Source: Casp-actino8 sp041159745
GTDB lineage: Bacteria; Actinomycetota; Acidimicrobiia; Acidimicrobiales; Ilumatobacteraceae
Direction of reading: 5' to 3'
DNA: 26,773 nucleotides
Assembly: GCA_041159745.1 (NCBI GenBank)
Contig: JBEAXP010000209.1
Coordinates: forward strand, 1 to 26,773
The stretch's first letter is position 1. Each line of letters starts with the position of its first letter. The notes below the pieces were generated by a model. That model was given only the letters and a program-made list of their open reading frames with translations, was not told where the DNA came from and did not search any database. Positions 7,550-14,972 of the stretch are shown here, piece after piece. A program made the position numbers and the translations under genes.

Positions 7550-8119
7550 ATGACCCACACTCTCGTCCTCGATTCGCTCCGTCGGCGCATCGCCGCGCTG
7601 CACACTCTCTACGAGGATGCCCTGGCCACGATGGACCTGTCGCACGTCAACCATTTCGAACGAGACGGAGTCGTCCCCATCGCGTTCTCGCTCTTCCATT
7701 ACGTGAACGTGCACGATGGATCGTTCATGCTGCTGACCGGCCAGGCGCCCATCTGGAACGAGCAGTGGCAGGCCCGTGTCGGCCTGACCGTCAACGATCA
7801 CGGCAAACATCGCACGGTCGACGAAATGGTCCACCAGAGAATCGGCGATCTGGAGGCGTTCCGCGACTACATGCGGGCAGTCTTCTCGCGAACCGAGAAC
7901 TGGTTGGCCGAACTCGCTCCCGACGAGCTCGACCGAGTGGTGATCACACGACCGTTCCCGCCGCAGATCGCCTCCACTTTCTCGGCCCGGGTGGCCGGCG
8001 AATCCGGAGTCACCGTGCTCGACGGTTTCGAGTGCTGGATCTATCAGCACGGACTGCGCCACATGGGCGAAATCGAGCTCGCTCGCGGGTTGGTGGGCCT
8101 CCAGGGCATGACGAGCTGA
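7550..8119 (+). CDS. DinB/YfiT-like metalloprotein superfamily protein
   Basis: This 189-residue helical protein carries the spaced histidines of the DinB-like four-helix-bundle superfamily: His50 and His55 in FHYVNVHDG on the second helix, and QHGLRHMGEIE (His167, His171) on the last helix. In this superfamily such residues bind a divalent metal, and characterised members include thiol-dependent S-transferases such as mycothiol- or bacillithiol-dependent enzymes. The match is by motif layout only, so the substrate and even catalytic activity are uncertain. The gene is transcribed away from the DUF1330-like gene and converges with the FAD oxidase; the two stops are two bases apart. Confidence 0.7.
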   Translation: MTHTLVLDSLRRRIAALHTLYEDALATMDLSHVNHFERDGVVPIAFSLFHYVNVHDGSFMLLTGQAPIWNEQWQARVGLTVNDHGKHRTVDEMVHQRIGDLEAFRDYMRAVFSRTENWLAELAPDELDRVVITRPFPPQIASTFSARVAGESGVTVLDGFECWIYQHGLRHMGEIELARGLVGLQGMTS

Positions 8120-8120
8120 T

Positions 8121-9476
8121 CTATCGATCGGCGAACAGGACACCCGGGTTCATGATCCCGTCGGGATCGAGCGCGGCTTTGATCGCGCGCATGGCCCCGA
8201 GTTCGGCCGAGGAACGGCTGAGATGCAGCCAGCGCGCCTTGGCCACACCGATGCCGTGCTCGGCCGAGATGCTTCCACCTTCGGCCACCACCGCCCGCAA
8301 CACGGCGTCGGTCATGTCGTCGTCCCGGTCGACGGCACCCGACACGTTGACGTGCATGTTGCCGTCGGCGGCGTGACCGAACACGAAGGTCTGCGCACCC
8401 GGCGCCACGTCGCTCACGACGGTTCCGATCGATGAGACGAAACGGGACAGCCGCTCGATCGGCACCGTCACGTCGAATTTCAGGGGTGGTCCGAGCGTGT
8501 TGATGGACGGAGTGTGCTCGTCGCGCAGCCGCCACAGTGCGTCGCGCTGCGACGGCGTGACCGCGATGGCCACATCGCACAAGCCCGGAACGGCCTCGAG
8601 GATGGCGCCGAGGCTCTCGCTCTGATCGTCGTGCGCCGAGCACTCCACCAACAAATAGGCGGCCGCGCGCGGGATCGGCGAGGAGACTCCCGCGACCGAC
8701 TCCACCAGGTCCACACCCGATTCGAGCATCAGTTCGGCCGCATCGACCGTGTCGAGCGAGCGACAGACCGAGGCCATGGCCTCCACCGCCGAGTCGACTC
8801 GATCGAATCCCGCCAGCGCGGTGACCCGGACCGGCTGTTCGGCGACCAATCGAACACGCACGGCGGTCACGATGCCGAGAGTGCCCTCGCTTCCGCACAG
8901 CAGGGAAGCGAGGTCGAATCCGGTGTTGTCCTTCACCAGGCCCTGCAGATGCGACACGATCTCACCCGTTCCGAGCACGGCCTCCACGCCCACGATCTGC
9001 TGCCGCGTCATGCCGTAGCGGACCACGTTGATGCCTCCGGCGTTGGTGGCGACCGAACCCCCCACCGTCGCCGAGCCGCGCGCACCGAAATCGACCGCGT
9101 ACCGCAGGCCGGCGGCGCGAGCGACTTCGTGCAGATCGTGAATGGTGACTCCGGCCCCGACCGTGACCTGGCGCGAGAGGACGTCGACCGCCCCGACCTG
9201 ACGCAACCTTTCGAGCGACACCACCACTTCTCCCCCGCGGGGCACCGAACCGCCCACCAAACCGGTGTTGCCGCCCTGCGGAACGAGAGCGACTCCGGCA
9301 CGACGAGCCCACGCGACGATGGCGGCCACTTGTGCCGTGTCGGCTGGGCGGACCACGCAGGCGGCCCGCCCTGAGTAACGGCGTGTCCAGTCGACCTCGT
9401 AGCGCTCGAGATCGGCCGAAAGAACGTTGGCCGGGCCGACGATCGCGGCCAACTGCTCGACGATCGCCCCGGACAC
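8121..9476 (-). CDS. FAD-linked oxidase, D-2-hydroxyacid dehydrogenase (GlcD/D-LDH) family
   Basis: The 451-residue protein has a PCMH-type FAD-binding domain (about residues 30-215) with PQGGNTGLVGGSVP, the pyrophosphate-binding loop GSVATNAGGINVVRYG, and NTGFDLASLLCGSEGTLGIV. It also has a C-terminal oxidase cap with FGHAADGNMHVNV, SAEHGIG and DPDGIMNPG, where the family keeps its substrate-site histidines. It should oxidise a D-2-hydroxyacid (lactate, glycolate, 2-hydroxyglutarate or similar) to the 2-oxoacid and pass electrons to a carrier. The frame stays open far upstream, but that part is the antisense of the next gene. The GTG at 9476 is chosen because TACCCT lies six bases before it and homologues start here. 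It is divergent from the phosphotransferase. Confidence 0.9.
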   Translation of the reverse strand: MSGAIVEQLAAIVGPANVLSADLERYEVDWTRRYSGRAACVVRPADTAQVAAIVAWARRAGVALVPQGGNTGLVGGSVPRGGEVVVSLERLRQVGAVDVLSRQVTVGAGVTIHDLHEVARAAGLRYAVDFGARGSATVGGSVATNAGGINVVRYGMTRQQIVGVEAVLGTGEIVSHLQGLVKDNTGFDLASLLCGSEGTLGIVTAVRVRLVAEQPVRVTALAGFDRVDSAVEAMASVCRSLDTVDAAELMLESGVDLVESVAGVSSPIPRAAAYLLVECSAHDDQSESLGAILEAVPGLCDVAIAVTPSQRDALWRLRDEHTPSINTLGPPLKFDVTVPIERLSRFVSSIGTVVSDVAPGAQTFVFGHAADGNMHVNVSGAVDRDDDMTDAVLRAVVAEGGSISAEHGIGVAKARWLHLSRSSAELGAMRAIKAALDPDGIMNPGVLFADR

Positions 9477-9482
9477 GCTCTC

Positions 9483-9488
9483 AGGGTA
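9483..9488 (-). promoter_or_regulatory. -10 element of a leaderless promoter (TACCCT)
   Basis: TACCCT on the minus strand, then six bases (gagagc), then the GTG at 9476. This fixes the start of the FAD oxidase, whose open frame otherwise runs upstream without a stop. Confidence 0.5.
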
Positions 9489-9500
9489 CCCGTATCGACC

Positions 9501-9506
9501 TAAGGT
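9501..9506 (+). promoter_or_regulatory. -10 candidate for the phosphotransferase gene (TAAGGT)
   Basis: TAAGGT lies 30 bases before the ATG at 9537. A transcript starting about 7 bases later would have a short leader carrying the strong purine-rich ribosome-binding site GGGGGAGG seven bases before the ATG. This contrasts with the leaderless arrangement of the divergent gene. Confidence 0.35.
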
Positions 9507-9536
9507 GGAATCGTTCGCACGAGGGGGAGGCGACAC

Positions 9537-10586
9537 ATGGCTGAGACGCCGCGCGTCATGTCGGAAGTGACGGCCGAATGGCTGTCGTCGGTTCTCGATT
9601 GTCGGGTCGCTTCGATCCGCGTCGAGATCATCGGAGCCGGAGAGGGCTTCATGGGCCAACTGGCTCGCGTCCATCTCACCGGTACGGGTTGTCCTTCGTC
9701 GGTCATCGTGAAGATGCCGACCGCCGATCCGGGCGGGCAGATGATCGGGCAGATGATGCGCGTGTGGGAACGCGAGCATCGCTTCTACACCGAGGTCGCT
9801 CCGCACATGCACGGCGTCCGCATCGCCGAGTGCCTCTTCTCCCGAACCGACCCGTACGTCCTCATCCTCGAAGACCTCCACCCCCGTCGGCCGGGTGATC
9901 AGGTGGCCGGGCCGACCGCCGACCAGGCCCGGACCGCCATCGACACCGCCGCCGATCTGCACGGCTCGTGGTTCGATCATCCCGAGCTGAAGACACTCGA
10001 TTGGATGCCCGACATCTCCGACCCGATGAGCCTCTCGGTGGGTGCGATGTTCGACATGGGCTGGCCCACTTTCCTCGCACGGTATGGCGACTCCTTGCCC
10101 GAGCGAGTGCTCCGTTGGTGCGAGGGCTTCGCTCCGCGGGTCACCGACTGGATGACGAAGTACCTCTCGTGGCCGAACACTCTCATCCACGGCGACTTCC
10201 GACTCGACAACATGTTCTTCGACTCCGACGGCTCGATGACCCTCATCGACTGGCAGCTCTCGATGCGCGCACCGAGCACCACCGACCTCGTGTACTTCCT
10301 CGGCACCAATCTGCCCACGGCGATGCGTCGTGACATGCAGACTGAACTCATCGACCGCTACGCGAAGCGCCTGCGCACCCACGGAGTGCCCGACGAGTGG
10401 AGCGACGTCGAGCGCATCACCATCGGATACGCCGAGGGCGTCCTGTTCTACTGCACGTCGTTCGCCGCCAGCATCCTCACTCTCGACACCGCCAACGAGC
10501 GCGGCGCCGCGTTGATGGACGCCTTGGTGCGGCGGGCATTCTCGGCCGCCGACGATCTGAACGCCGGAGCCGGACTCGGGTTGTGA
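9537..10586 (+). CDS. APH/ecdysteroid-kinase-like phosphotransferase
   Basis: This 349-residue protein has a protein-kinase-like fold of the aminoglycoside phosphotransferase superfamily. SSVIVKM places Lys59 as the ATP-binding lysine, a nearby Glu in WEREHRFY pairs with it, and LILEDLHP marks the hinge. HGDFRLDNMFF (about 218-228) is the catalytic Brenner motif with Asp220 and Asn225, and LIDWQ (Asp238) replaces the DFG metal-binding motif. The spacing and the W-E-R-E-H-R-F-Y helix resemble the ecdysteroid 22-kinase/CHK-like group rather than classical antibiotic kinases. The substrate is probably a small hydroxylated molecule; a sterol-like alcohol is an attractive guess given the P450s nearby, but it is not shown. 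A strong ribosome-binding site supports the ATG. Confidence 0.85.
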   Translation: MAETPRVMSEVTAEWLSSVLDCRVASIRVEIIGAGEGFMGQLARVHLTGTGCPSSVIVKMPTADPGGQMIGQMMRVWEREHRFYTEVAPHMHGVRIAECLFSRTDPYVLILEDLHPRRPGDQVAGPTADQARTAIDTAADLHGSWFDHPELKTLDWMPDISDPMSLSVGAMFDMGWPTFLARYGDSLPERVLRWCEGFAPRVTDWMTKYLSWPNTLIHGDFRLDNMFFDSDGSMTLIDWQLSMRAPSTTDLVYFLGTNLPTAMRRDMQTELIDRYAKRLRTHGVPDEWSDVERITIGYAEGVLFYCTSFAASILTLDTANERGAALMDALVRRAFSAADDLNAGAGLGL

Positions 10587-10593
10587 CAGCCGA

Positions 10594-11259
10594 TCACTGA
10601 CGGGTGGCGCGAAGATCGACCGCCACCCGCCCTTGCTCTCGCCCCTCGCGTTCGAAGTGCGTCTCGATTCGCCACGAAGGACGTTCTTCTCGGACGCTCG
10701 CGAACTTGGTGGTGCCGTCGAGAACACGGCGCATCTGACGTGCGTACGATTCGACGTCGGTGGCCAACCGCAGCGATCCACCCGGCTTCAGGACTCGGGC
10801 GATGGCGTCGATCCGCTCGGGGGTCACCAGTCGACGGTGAGCCTGTGCGTTCTTCGGCCAGGGATCGGGAAAGAAGGCCCACACCTCGTCGATCGACGAA
10901 TCGGGTAGTCGATCCAGGAAGATCAACGCGTCACCCTCCACCACACGCAGATTGGCGAGGCCACCCGTGTCGATGTCGGCCAGGAGGCGCGCGATACCCG
11001 GCCGGTGCACGTCGACGGCGATCAAGCCGACTCCGGGGTGTGCCGGCGCGTACGACGAAGCGAGATCGCCGTTCCCCGATCCGATCTCCACGATGATCGG
11101 TCGCCGGCCCTCGAACACGCCGTCCAGGTCGAGGATGGGTCCGGCCTCGGACAGCGCGTAATGCGGGGCCAGCCGTTCGTACACCGCCGATCGCTGCGAT
11201 CCGAGGCGACGGCGCCGGGGCTTGAACGTGCGAGCCATGGGCCGGTTCGTCGCATCCAT
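10594..11259 (-). CDS. trmB: tRNA (guanine-N7-)-methyltransferase TrmB
   Basis: This SAM-dependent enzyme makes m7G46 in the variable loop of tRNAs. It shows the TrmB signature set: RTFKPRRRRL at the N-terminus, the SAM site VEIGSGNGD, FFPDPWPK (the family hallmark), RLVTPERI, ATDVESYARQM, and the C-terminal ETHFEREG with conserved Thr, Phe and Glu for tRNA contact. The frame is open to a GTG at 11295. I prefer the ATG at 11259 (221 residues), which follows a TACCGT box by nine bases; the ATG at 11238 (MARTFKPR) is also possible. It is convergent with the phosphotransferase (7 bases apart) and divergent from the DUF6941-like gene across a palindrome. Confidence 0.92.
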   Translation of the reverse strand: MDATNRPMARTFKPRRRRLGSQRSAVYERLAPHYALSEAGPILDLDGVFEGRRPIIVEIGSGNGDLASSYAPAHPGVGLIAVDVHRPGIARLLADIDTGGLANLRVVEGDALIFLDRLPDSSIDEVWAFFPDPWPKNAQAHRRLVTPERIDAIARVLKPGGSLRLATDVESYARQMRRVLDGTTKFASVREERPSWRIETHFEREGREQGRVAVDLRATRQ

Positions 11260-11273
11260 CGGTCGGTCACGGT

Positions 11274-11292
11274 AGCGACGGCTAGCGTCGCT
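11274..11292. repeat. Inverted repeat between divergent trmB and the DUF6941-like gene
   Basis: AGCGACG and CGTCGCT form a perfect seven-base inverted repeat with a five-base centre (gctag). It covers the plus-strand -10 candidate TAGCGT (11283-11288) and abuts the minus-strand candidate TACCGT (11269-11274), so it is well placed to be an operator acting on both genes. A chance palindrome in GC-rich DNA cannot be excluded. Confidence 0.4.
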
Positions 11293-11296
11293 CACG

Positions 11297-11707
11297 ATGG
11301 AGATCCAGTTGCAAGTGGTCCTCGCGGACTACGCGGTCACCCACGACGGCAAGGTGATGATGGCCGGGGCCGGCTGGTCGCAGGTCGGATCCGGGGTCTT
11401 CACGAGTGCTCTCGCTCTCATGGCGAAAATTCCCTGGGACATGACCGAGAAGCGGATCCGAATCCACGCCGAGCTCGTGGACGAGGACGGTCGGAACGTG
11501 TTGGTGAACGCGTCTCCTCTCGCTTTCGACATCGACCTCGAAGTCGCTCGACCCGCACACCTTCGGCCCGGGTCGGACGTCGATCAAAACCTCGCCATCC
11601 AGATTCCACCCATCGCACTGGCCCCCGGCCGCAGTTACGAATGGCGCGTCACGGTCGATGGCCGCGGTCACCGCGAGTGGAACCGCACTTTCTTCGTTCG
11701 CGAGTAG
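11297..11707 (+). CDS. Small conserved protein, DUF6941-like
   Basis: This soluble 136-residue protein opens with a beta strand, then DYAVTHDGKVMMAGAGWSQVGSG, an all-beta middle (RIRIHAELVDEDG), and a C-terminal strand pair (YEWRVTVDG...WNRTFFV). The pattern 'adverse-start strand, hydrophilic turn, GAGW' and the late 'PG.SYEWRV..DG' resemble the family called DUF6941, small proteins of unknown function often found in actinobacteria; this is recognition from memory. No signal peptide or membrane segment is present. TAGCGT lies eight bases before the ATG. The gene is divergent from trmB and is followed after 92 bases by hsp20. Confidence 0.7.
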   Translation: MEIQLQVVLADYAVTHDGKVMMAGAGWSQVGSGVFTSALALMAKIPWDMTEKRIRIHAELVDEDGRNVLVNASPLAFDIDLEVARPAHLRPGSDVDQNLAIQIPPIALAPGRSYEWRVTVDGRGHREWNRTFFVRE

Positions 11708-11756
11708 AGCCGTCACGTTTCGTATTCCCTGACGGCGCGACGCGCCCGCGCACTCC

Positions 11757-11762
11757 TACGGT
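11757..11762 (+). promoter_or_regulatory. -10 candidate for the small heat-shock gene (TACGGT)
   Basis: TACGGT lies 37 bases before the ATG at 11800 and would give a leader of about 30 bases holding a strong AAGGAG ribosome-binding site (11789-11794, five bases before ATG). I found no CIRCE or HAIR heat-shock operator in the 92-base upstream region. Confidence 0.3.
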
Positions 11763-11799
11763 CGGCTTCATCAACAACGCCTTTCGACAAGGAGACGAC

Positions 11800-12240
11800 A
11801 TGGCATCTCTGCTCAGAAAATCGATGTTCGACGTGGACTGGCCCTCGTGGACTGCACTCCGCAGCCCCTTCGATCGAAACGACGGCCTGCTCGACATGAT
11901 GAGCGACACCGTGATCCGCGTGGAGGAGTTCGAACTCGACAAGAACTTCGTGATCCGCGCCGAGGTTCCCGGAATCGACCCCGACAAGGACATCGACTTG
12001 TCGATGACCGACGGGGTGCTCCGCCTCATGGTGCACCGGCAGAAGGAGAACCGAGCTTCGGATGCCCGCCACTACCGCAGCGAGTTCCACTACGGATCGT
12101 TCACCCGCCTGATCGTGCTACCGGCTGGCGCCGCCGAGGACGACATCAAGGCCACCTACGAAGGAGGCATCCTCGAAGTGCGCGTGCCGATGAACGGCGC
12201 CCAGGCCAAGGAGAAGCGGATTCACATCACGCAGAAGTGA
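11800..12240 (+). CDS. Small heat-shock protein, Hsp20/alpha-crystallin family
   Basis: The 146-residue protein has a short N-terminal arm and then an alpha-crystallin domain from about residue 38: VIRVEEFELDKNFVIRAEVPG, the conserved Pro-Gly turn, DGVLRLMVHRQ, FHYGSFTRLIVLPAGA, and the final AxYxxGILEVRVP strand. The family signature (K-A-T-Y-E-G-G-I-L-E-V) is intact. It is an ATP-independent holdase that forms oligomers and binds unfolding proteins. The frame is open far upstream, but the strong AAGGAG five bases before the ATG at 11800 and the family alignment set this start. The C-terminal I-x-I anchor is represented by IHI near the end. The stop codon directly abuts that of the convergent WS/DGAT gene. 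Confidence 0.95.
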   Translation: MASLLRKSMFDVDWPSWTALRSPFDRNDGLLDMMSDTVIRVEEFELDKNFVIRAEVPGIDPDKDIDLSMTDGVLRLMVHRQKENRASDARHYRSEFHYGSFTRLIVLPAGAAEDDIKATYEGGILEVRVPMNGAQAKEKRIHITQK

Positions 12241-13716
12241 TCACGTCGCGAGGCCGTAGGCGCGACGCAGAACCTCGATCTCGGCGAAGTGCAGATCGAG
12301 CAGGTCCCAGAGGTCGGGCACGAGTTCGCGGCACGCGATGAGCCCGAAGTCGAGGCGATCGAGGTAACTGTGCACCGTGATGTTCAGGCCCATCCCGTCG
12401 GTCACGATCGACACCGGGATGTAGTTCTCCATCTGCGCTCCGCTCAAGTACATGGGCGAACGCGGACCGGGAACGTTCGAGATCACCACGTTGAACGGCA
12501 GGATGCGCGCGCGATCGGCCCAACGGAGACGCGAAGCCAGACGGGCGGCCGCGGTGGCCAGCACCGGTGCGGTGGCCTGCGCGCCTTGCGCGATCGTGTC
12601 GGCCGGCAACAGTTCGAACTGGCGCTTGGCGAGTTCCATCGCCTGATGACACAACGCGACACGCTCGATCGGGTCGGCGCAGTTGGTGGGCAAGTCGGCC
12701 ACGATTCCCGACACCTGATTGGTCCAGGGCACCTCCTCCTCGCCTGTCCGCGTGGACACCGGAACCATCGCCCGCAAGGGCCGATCGGGTAGCGCATCGT
12801 GGCCGATCAAGTAGGCGCGCAGAGCGCCCGTGCAGACCGCCATGACGATGTCGTTGACCGTTCCGCCAGAGGCCGTCTTGATCTCTTTTAGCACCTCGAG
12901 CGACGACGAGCGCATCGCGAACCGACGATGGGCCGTGATCGTCTTGTTCCAAGGAGTGGGAGGCGCCGGAGTGAGAGGCAGGGACACGCGATCGATGTCG
13001 GCCGACCGCTCGGTGGGCGCGCGTCGTGTGATCGAGCGAACCGTCTTGCGAACCTGGCGCGTGAGATCACTGGCCGAGGCAAGACCCAATGAATCGACCA
13101 CACCTTGCGTCACGCGCAACTGCAGTCGAAGTGCTTTCACCGGGTTCGACGCGAGCTTTGCCACCGCACGCCGAACCAACTCGGTCTCGCTCACCGGCTC
13201 TTCCTCCGGCAGAGGAACGGGCGTGAGGTCGGGTTTCGCGTCGGGCGACGAATCGGTGAGCATGTTGAGCATCACGACACCGGCTCCGCCGTCGATCGAC
13301 GAGTGATGGAACTTCGTCATCAAGGCCCAACGGCCGTCACTCAGTCCCTCGATGACGTAGACCTCCCACAACGGACGCTTGCGGTCGAGGGCGCGGCCGA
13401 AGATGCGCGCGACCTGTTCGGCCAACTGCGCTTCGGTTCCGGGCGGCGCGAGACCGAGATGCCGCACGTGGTAGTCGAGATCGAAATCGTCATCGACGAT
13501 CCAGTACGGATGATCGAGACCGAGCGGCACGTCGAGCAACTTCTCGTGCAGTGGTCCGACCCGGCCGGACAGTGCCTCGAATCGTTCGTAGACGGTGCGA
13601 TACGGATCGAAGTCGGCCGAAGGGCGGCTGTAGAGAGCGAGCCCGGAGACGTGACCGAACGTCGTGGACGTCTCGAGATGCAAGAAGGTCGCATCGAGCC
13701 CCGACAACTGCCTCAT
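12241..13716 (-). CDS. Wax ester synthase/diacylglycerol acyltransferase (WS/DGAT)
   Basis: This complete 491-residue enzyme would esterify fatty alcohols or diacylglycerol with acyl-CoA to make storage wax esters or triacylglycerol at the membrane. The N-terminal PLSGLDATFLHLE-like opening (MRQLSGLDATFLHLET) is typical. The catalytic HHxxxDG motif is HHSSIDG (His137, His138, Asp142), followed by NDIVMAVCTGALR and SNVPGPRSPMYLSGA, also family hallmarks, and a C-terminal LNITVHSYLDRLDFGL. Actinobacteria that store neutral lipids carry several such genes. The ATG at 13716 lies six bases after TACGTT, and the intervening bases (tcctcc) are anti-Shine-Dalgarno in character, which strongly suggests leaderless expression. 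It converges on hsp20 with no gap. Confidence 0.95.
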   Translation of the reverse strand: MRQLSGLDATFLHLETSTTFGHVSGLALYSRPSADFDPYRTVYERFEALSGRVGPLHEKLLDVPLGLDHPYWIVDDDFDLDYHVRHLGLAPPGTEAQLAEQVARIFGRALDRKRPLWEVYVIEGLSDGRWALMTKFHHSSIDGGAGVVMLNMLTDSSPDAKPDLTPVPLPEEEPVSETELVRRAVAKLASNPVKALRLQLRVTQGVVDSLGLASASDLTRQVRKTVRSITRRAPTERSADIDRVSLPLTPAPPTPWNKTITAHRRFAMRSSSLEVLKEIKTASGGTVNDIVMAVCTGALRAYLIGHDALPDRPLRAMVPVSTRTGEEEVPWTNQVSGIVADLPTNCADPIERVALCHQAMELAKRQFELLPADTIAQGAQATAPVLATAAARLASRLRWADRARILPFNVVISNVPGPRSPMYLSGAQMENYIPVSIVTDGMGLNITVHSYLDRLDFGLIACRELVPDLWDLLDLHFAEIEVLRRAYGLAT

Positions 13717-13722
13717 GGAGGA

Positions 13723-13728
13723 AACGTA
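13723..13728 (-). promoter_or_regulatory. -10 element of a leaderless promoter (TACGTT)
   Basis: TACGTT on the minus strand, six bases (tcctcc), then the ATG of the WS/DGAT gene. The spacer contains no purine run that could serve as a ribosome-binding site. Confidence 0.55.
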
Positions 13729-13755
13729 CCCCCGATCCGGCTTCCGCTCTACTCG

Positions 13756-14433
13756 TCAATCGCCTTCATTCGTCTTGTCGTTTCCGAGGACGATCTGATG
13801 CAAAAGATTGCGGTGGGTGAAGATCCACGCCAGTTGTGTTCGGTTGCCCAGGCCCGAGCGAATCAGCATGTGGCTCACCCGGTTCCGAATGGTCTGGGCC
13901 GACATGTACACGGCGTCGGAGATCTCTTGGTCGGACAATCCGATCGCGATGAGGTTCAGGATTTCGATGTCGGTCTCGTCGCGAGTGACGAGCGGGAGGT
14001 CGAGTTGACGAGGGGGTCGACCGATGCTTCGCCAGATTGGATCGACATCGAGGGCGTACTCGCCCTGGCCAGCGGCCTGGATGGCGGCACGGATCTCGGG
14101 AAGCGGGTTCCCCAGGTCGACGGCATCGTGGAACCCGGCGTGGGCTGCCTTGATCTTGAGCGCGTTGGTCAGCGGCTTGGCCGCAACCACGATCGACGAC
14201 CTCTCACAGCCCGCCTGCTGGAGGTATTCGGTGAAGAGGAAGGCGACGTCGGTCATGTACCGTCCGACGACGACCACGTCAGGTTGGAAGGCGGTCAGTC
14301 GGTCGACCAGCGACGAGTCCATCCGGTACATCGGCAGCACTTCCACCGGCCCGAGTTCGGCCAGGGTGTCGGGCAACCCGGGCACCTCGTCGACGACGTA
14401 CTGCCCGACGAGGAGCCTCATGACAGGGCCCAA
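13756..14433 (-). CDS. LuxR/NarL-type regulator with degenerate receiver domain
   Basis: The 225-residue protein has the architecture of a NarL-family response regulator. The N-terminal half (1-130) has alternating strands and helices, and the C-terminal LuxR helix-turn-helix (about 150-212) reads DIEILNLIAIGLSDQEISDAVYMSAQTIRNRVSHML in overlapping segments. The receiver looks unable to take phosphate: after PDVVVV the phospho-acceptor Asp is Gly57 (VVVVGRYM), and the first strand (MRLLVGQYV) lacks the acidic pair that binds magnesium; Lys86 (VVAAKPLT) is kept. It may be controlled by a ligand or partner instead. A GGGAG seven bases upstream favours the TTG at 14433; the ATG at 14421 is the alternative. 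It lies downstream of the PPOX operon by 161 bases. Confidence 0.85.
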   Translation of the reverse strand: MGPVMRLLVGQYVVDEVPGLPDTLAELGPVEVLPMYRMDSSLVDRLTAFQPDVVVVGRYMTDVAFLFTEYLQQAGCERSSIVVAAKPLTNALKIKAAHAGFHDAVDLGNPLPEIRAAIQAAGQGEYALDVDPIWRSIGRPPRQLDLPLVTRDETDIEILNLIAIGLSDQEISDAVYMSAQTIRNRVSHMLIRSGLGNRTQLAWIFTHRNLLHQIVLGNDKTNEGD

Positions 14434-14594
14434 TCAGAGACTCCCGACCGGCTCCTGTCCGCTTCGACCATCACGAAACATGGTTACCAAAGCCAACAAG
14501 ACCGGCAATCACGACATTTGTACCTCTACCGAGTGGTCAGACTGTTAAGGCCTGTTCGATCCTCGCCTGGCGGTTCTGCCGCGATGATCGTGCC

Positions 14595-14972
14595 CTAGTC
14601 GTCCGGGGTGATTTCGACGGCCACTTGATCCTTCTTCCCCGGTAGCGCGGTCACCAGCCGAGCCAGGAAGTAGCGCTTCTTCTTGGCGACCATCACGGGA
14701 GCGAGTTCGTCCTTCGAGAGGACCCGGGCCGTCCCGGTGAAGACGGGACCGGTCACTCTCCCCCGCTGGGTGCACACAGCGAATCGAACATTCGGGTTGT
14801 TCCGAATTCTCTTGATCTTCCACGCACCTGCTTCGGTCGTGAAGAGGATCTTGCCGTCGATGATGTTGAACCAGATGGGCGTCGCAACCGGGGTGCCGTC
14901 GCGCTTGAACGTCACCACCGAGATACAACGTGCCGAGGCCACCGCCGCGACGGCGTTTTGTTTCATGTTCAC
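14595..14972 (-). CDS. PPOX-fold (pyridoxamine-phosphate oxidase-like) flavin/F420 protein
   Basis: This 125-residue split-barrel protein has the typical core: an N-terminal helix, then RCISVVTFKRDGTPVATPIWFNIIDGKI split as strands with the 'G.PVATPIWF' motif, TTEAGAWKIKRIRNNPNVRFAVC, and GPVFTGTARVL. Family members bind FMN, F420 or heme and reduce or carry small molecules. The GTG at 14972 is preferred over the ATG at 14966: AAGGAG stands seven bases before the GTG, and the GTG overlaps the LysR stop as GTGA, the usual sign of translational coupling. It is the last gene of the operon starting at 17029. Co-expression with a His-rich membrane protein hints at electron transfer, which is inference. 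Confidence 0.88.
   Translation of the reverse strand: MNMKQNAVAAVASARCISVVTFKRDGTPVATPIWFNIIDGKILFTTEAGAWKIKRIRNNPNVRFAVCTQRGRVTGPVFTGTARVLSKDELAPVMVAKKKRYFLARLVTALPGKKDQVAVEITPDD

Noticed and set aside
9477..10781. A single 886-residue protein continuing the FAD oxidase upstream
   Set aside because: The upstream 435 codons are stop-free antisense of the phosphotransferase gene, a common effect of GC-rich codon use; the FAD domain begins after 9476.
11005..11799. Upstream extension of hsp20 to a 411-residue protein
   Set aside because: The extra part runs out of frame through trmB (antisense) and the DUF6941-like gene; a strong ribosome-binding site and the alpha-crystallin alignment start at 11800.
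11708..11799. CIRCE or HAIR heat-shock operator in front of hsp20
   Set aside because: Neither TTAGCACTC-n9-GAGTGCTAA nor CTTGAGT-n7-ACTCAAG is present, even imperfectly.
14434..14594. Promoter of the LuxR-type gene around TTGCCG and TAACCAT on the minus strand
   Set aside because: The region is locally AT-richer, but the -10 match is poor and spacing ambiguous, so it is not annotated.
13105..14598. Long plus-strand open frame (497 residues)
   Set aside because: It is antisense to WS/DGAT and the LuxR-type gene, is low in hydrophobic structure and rich in His/Arg/Asp, and matches no family.
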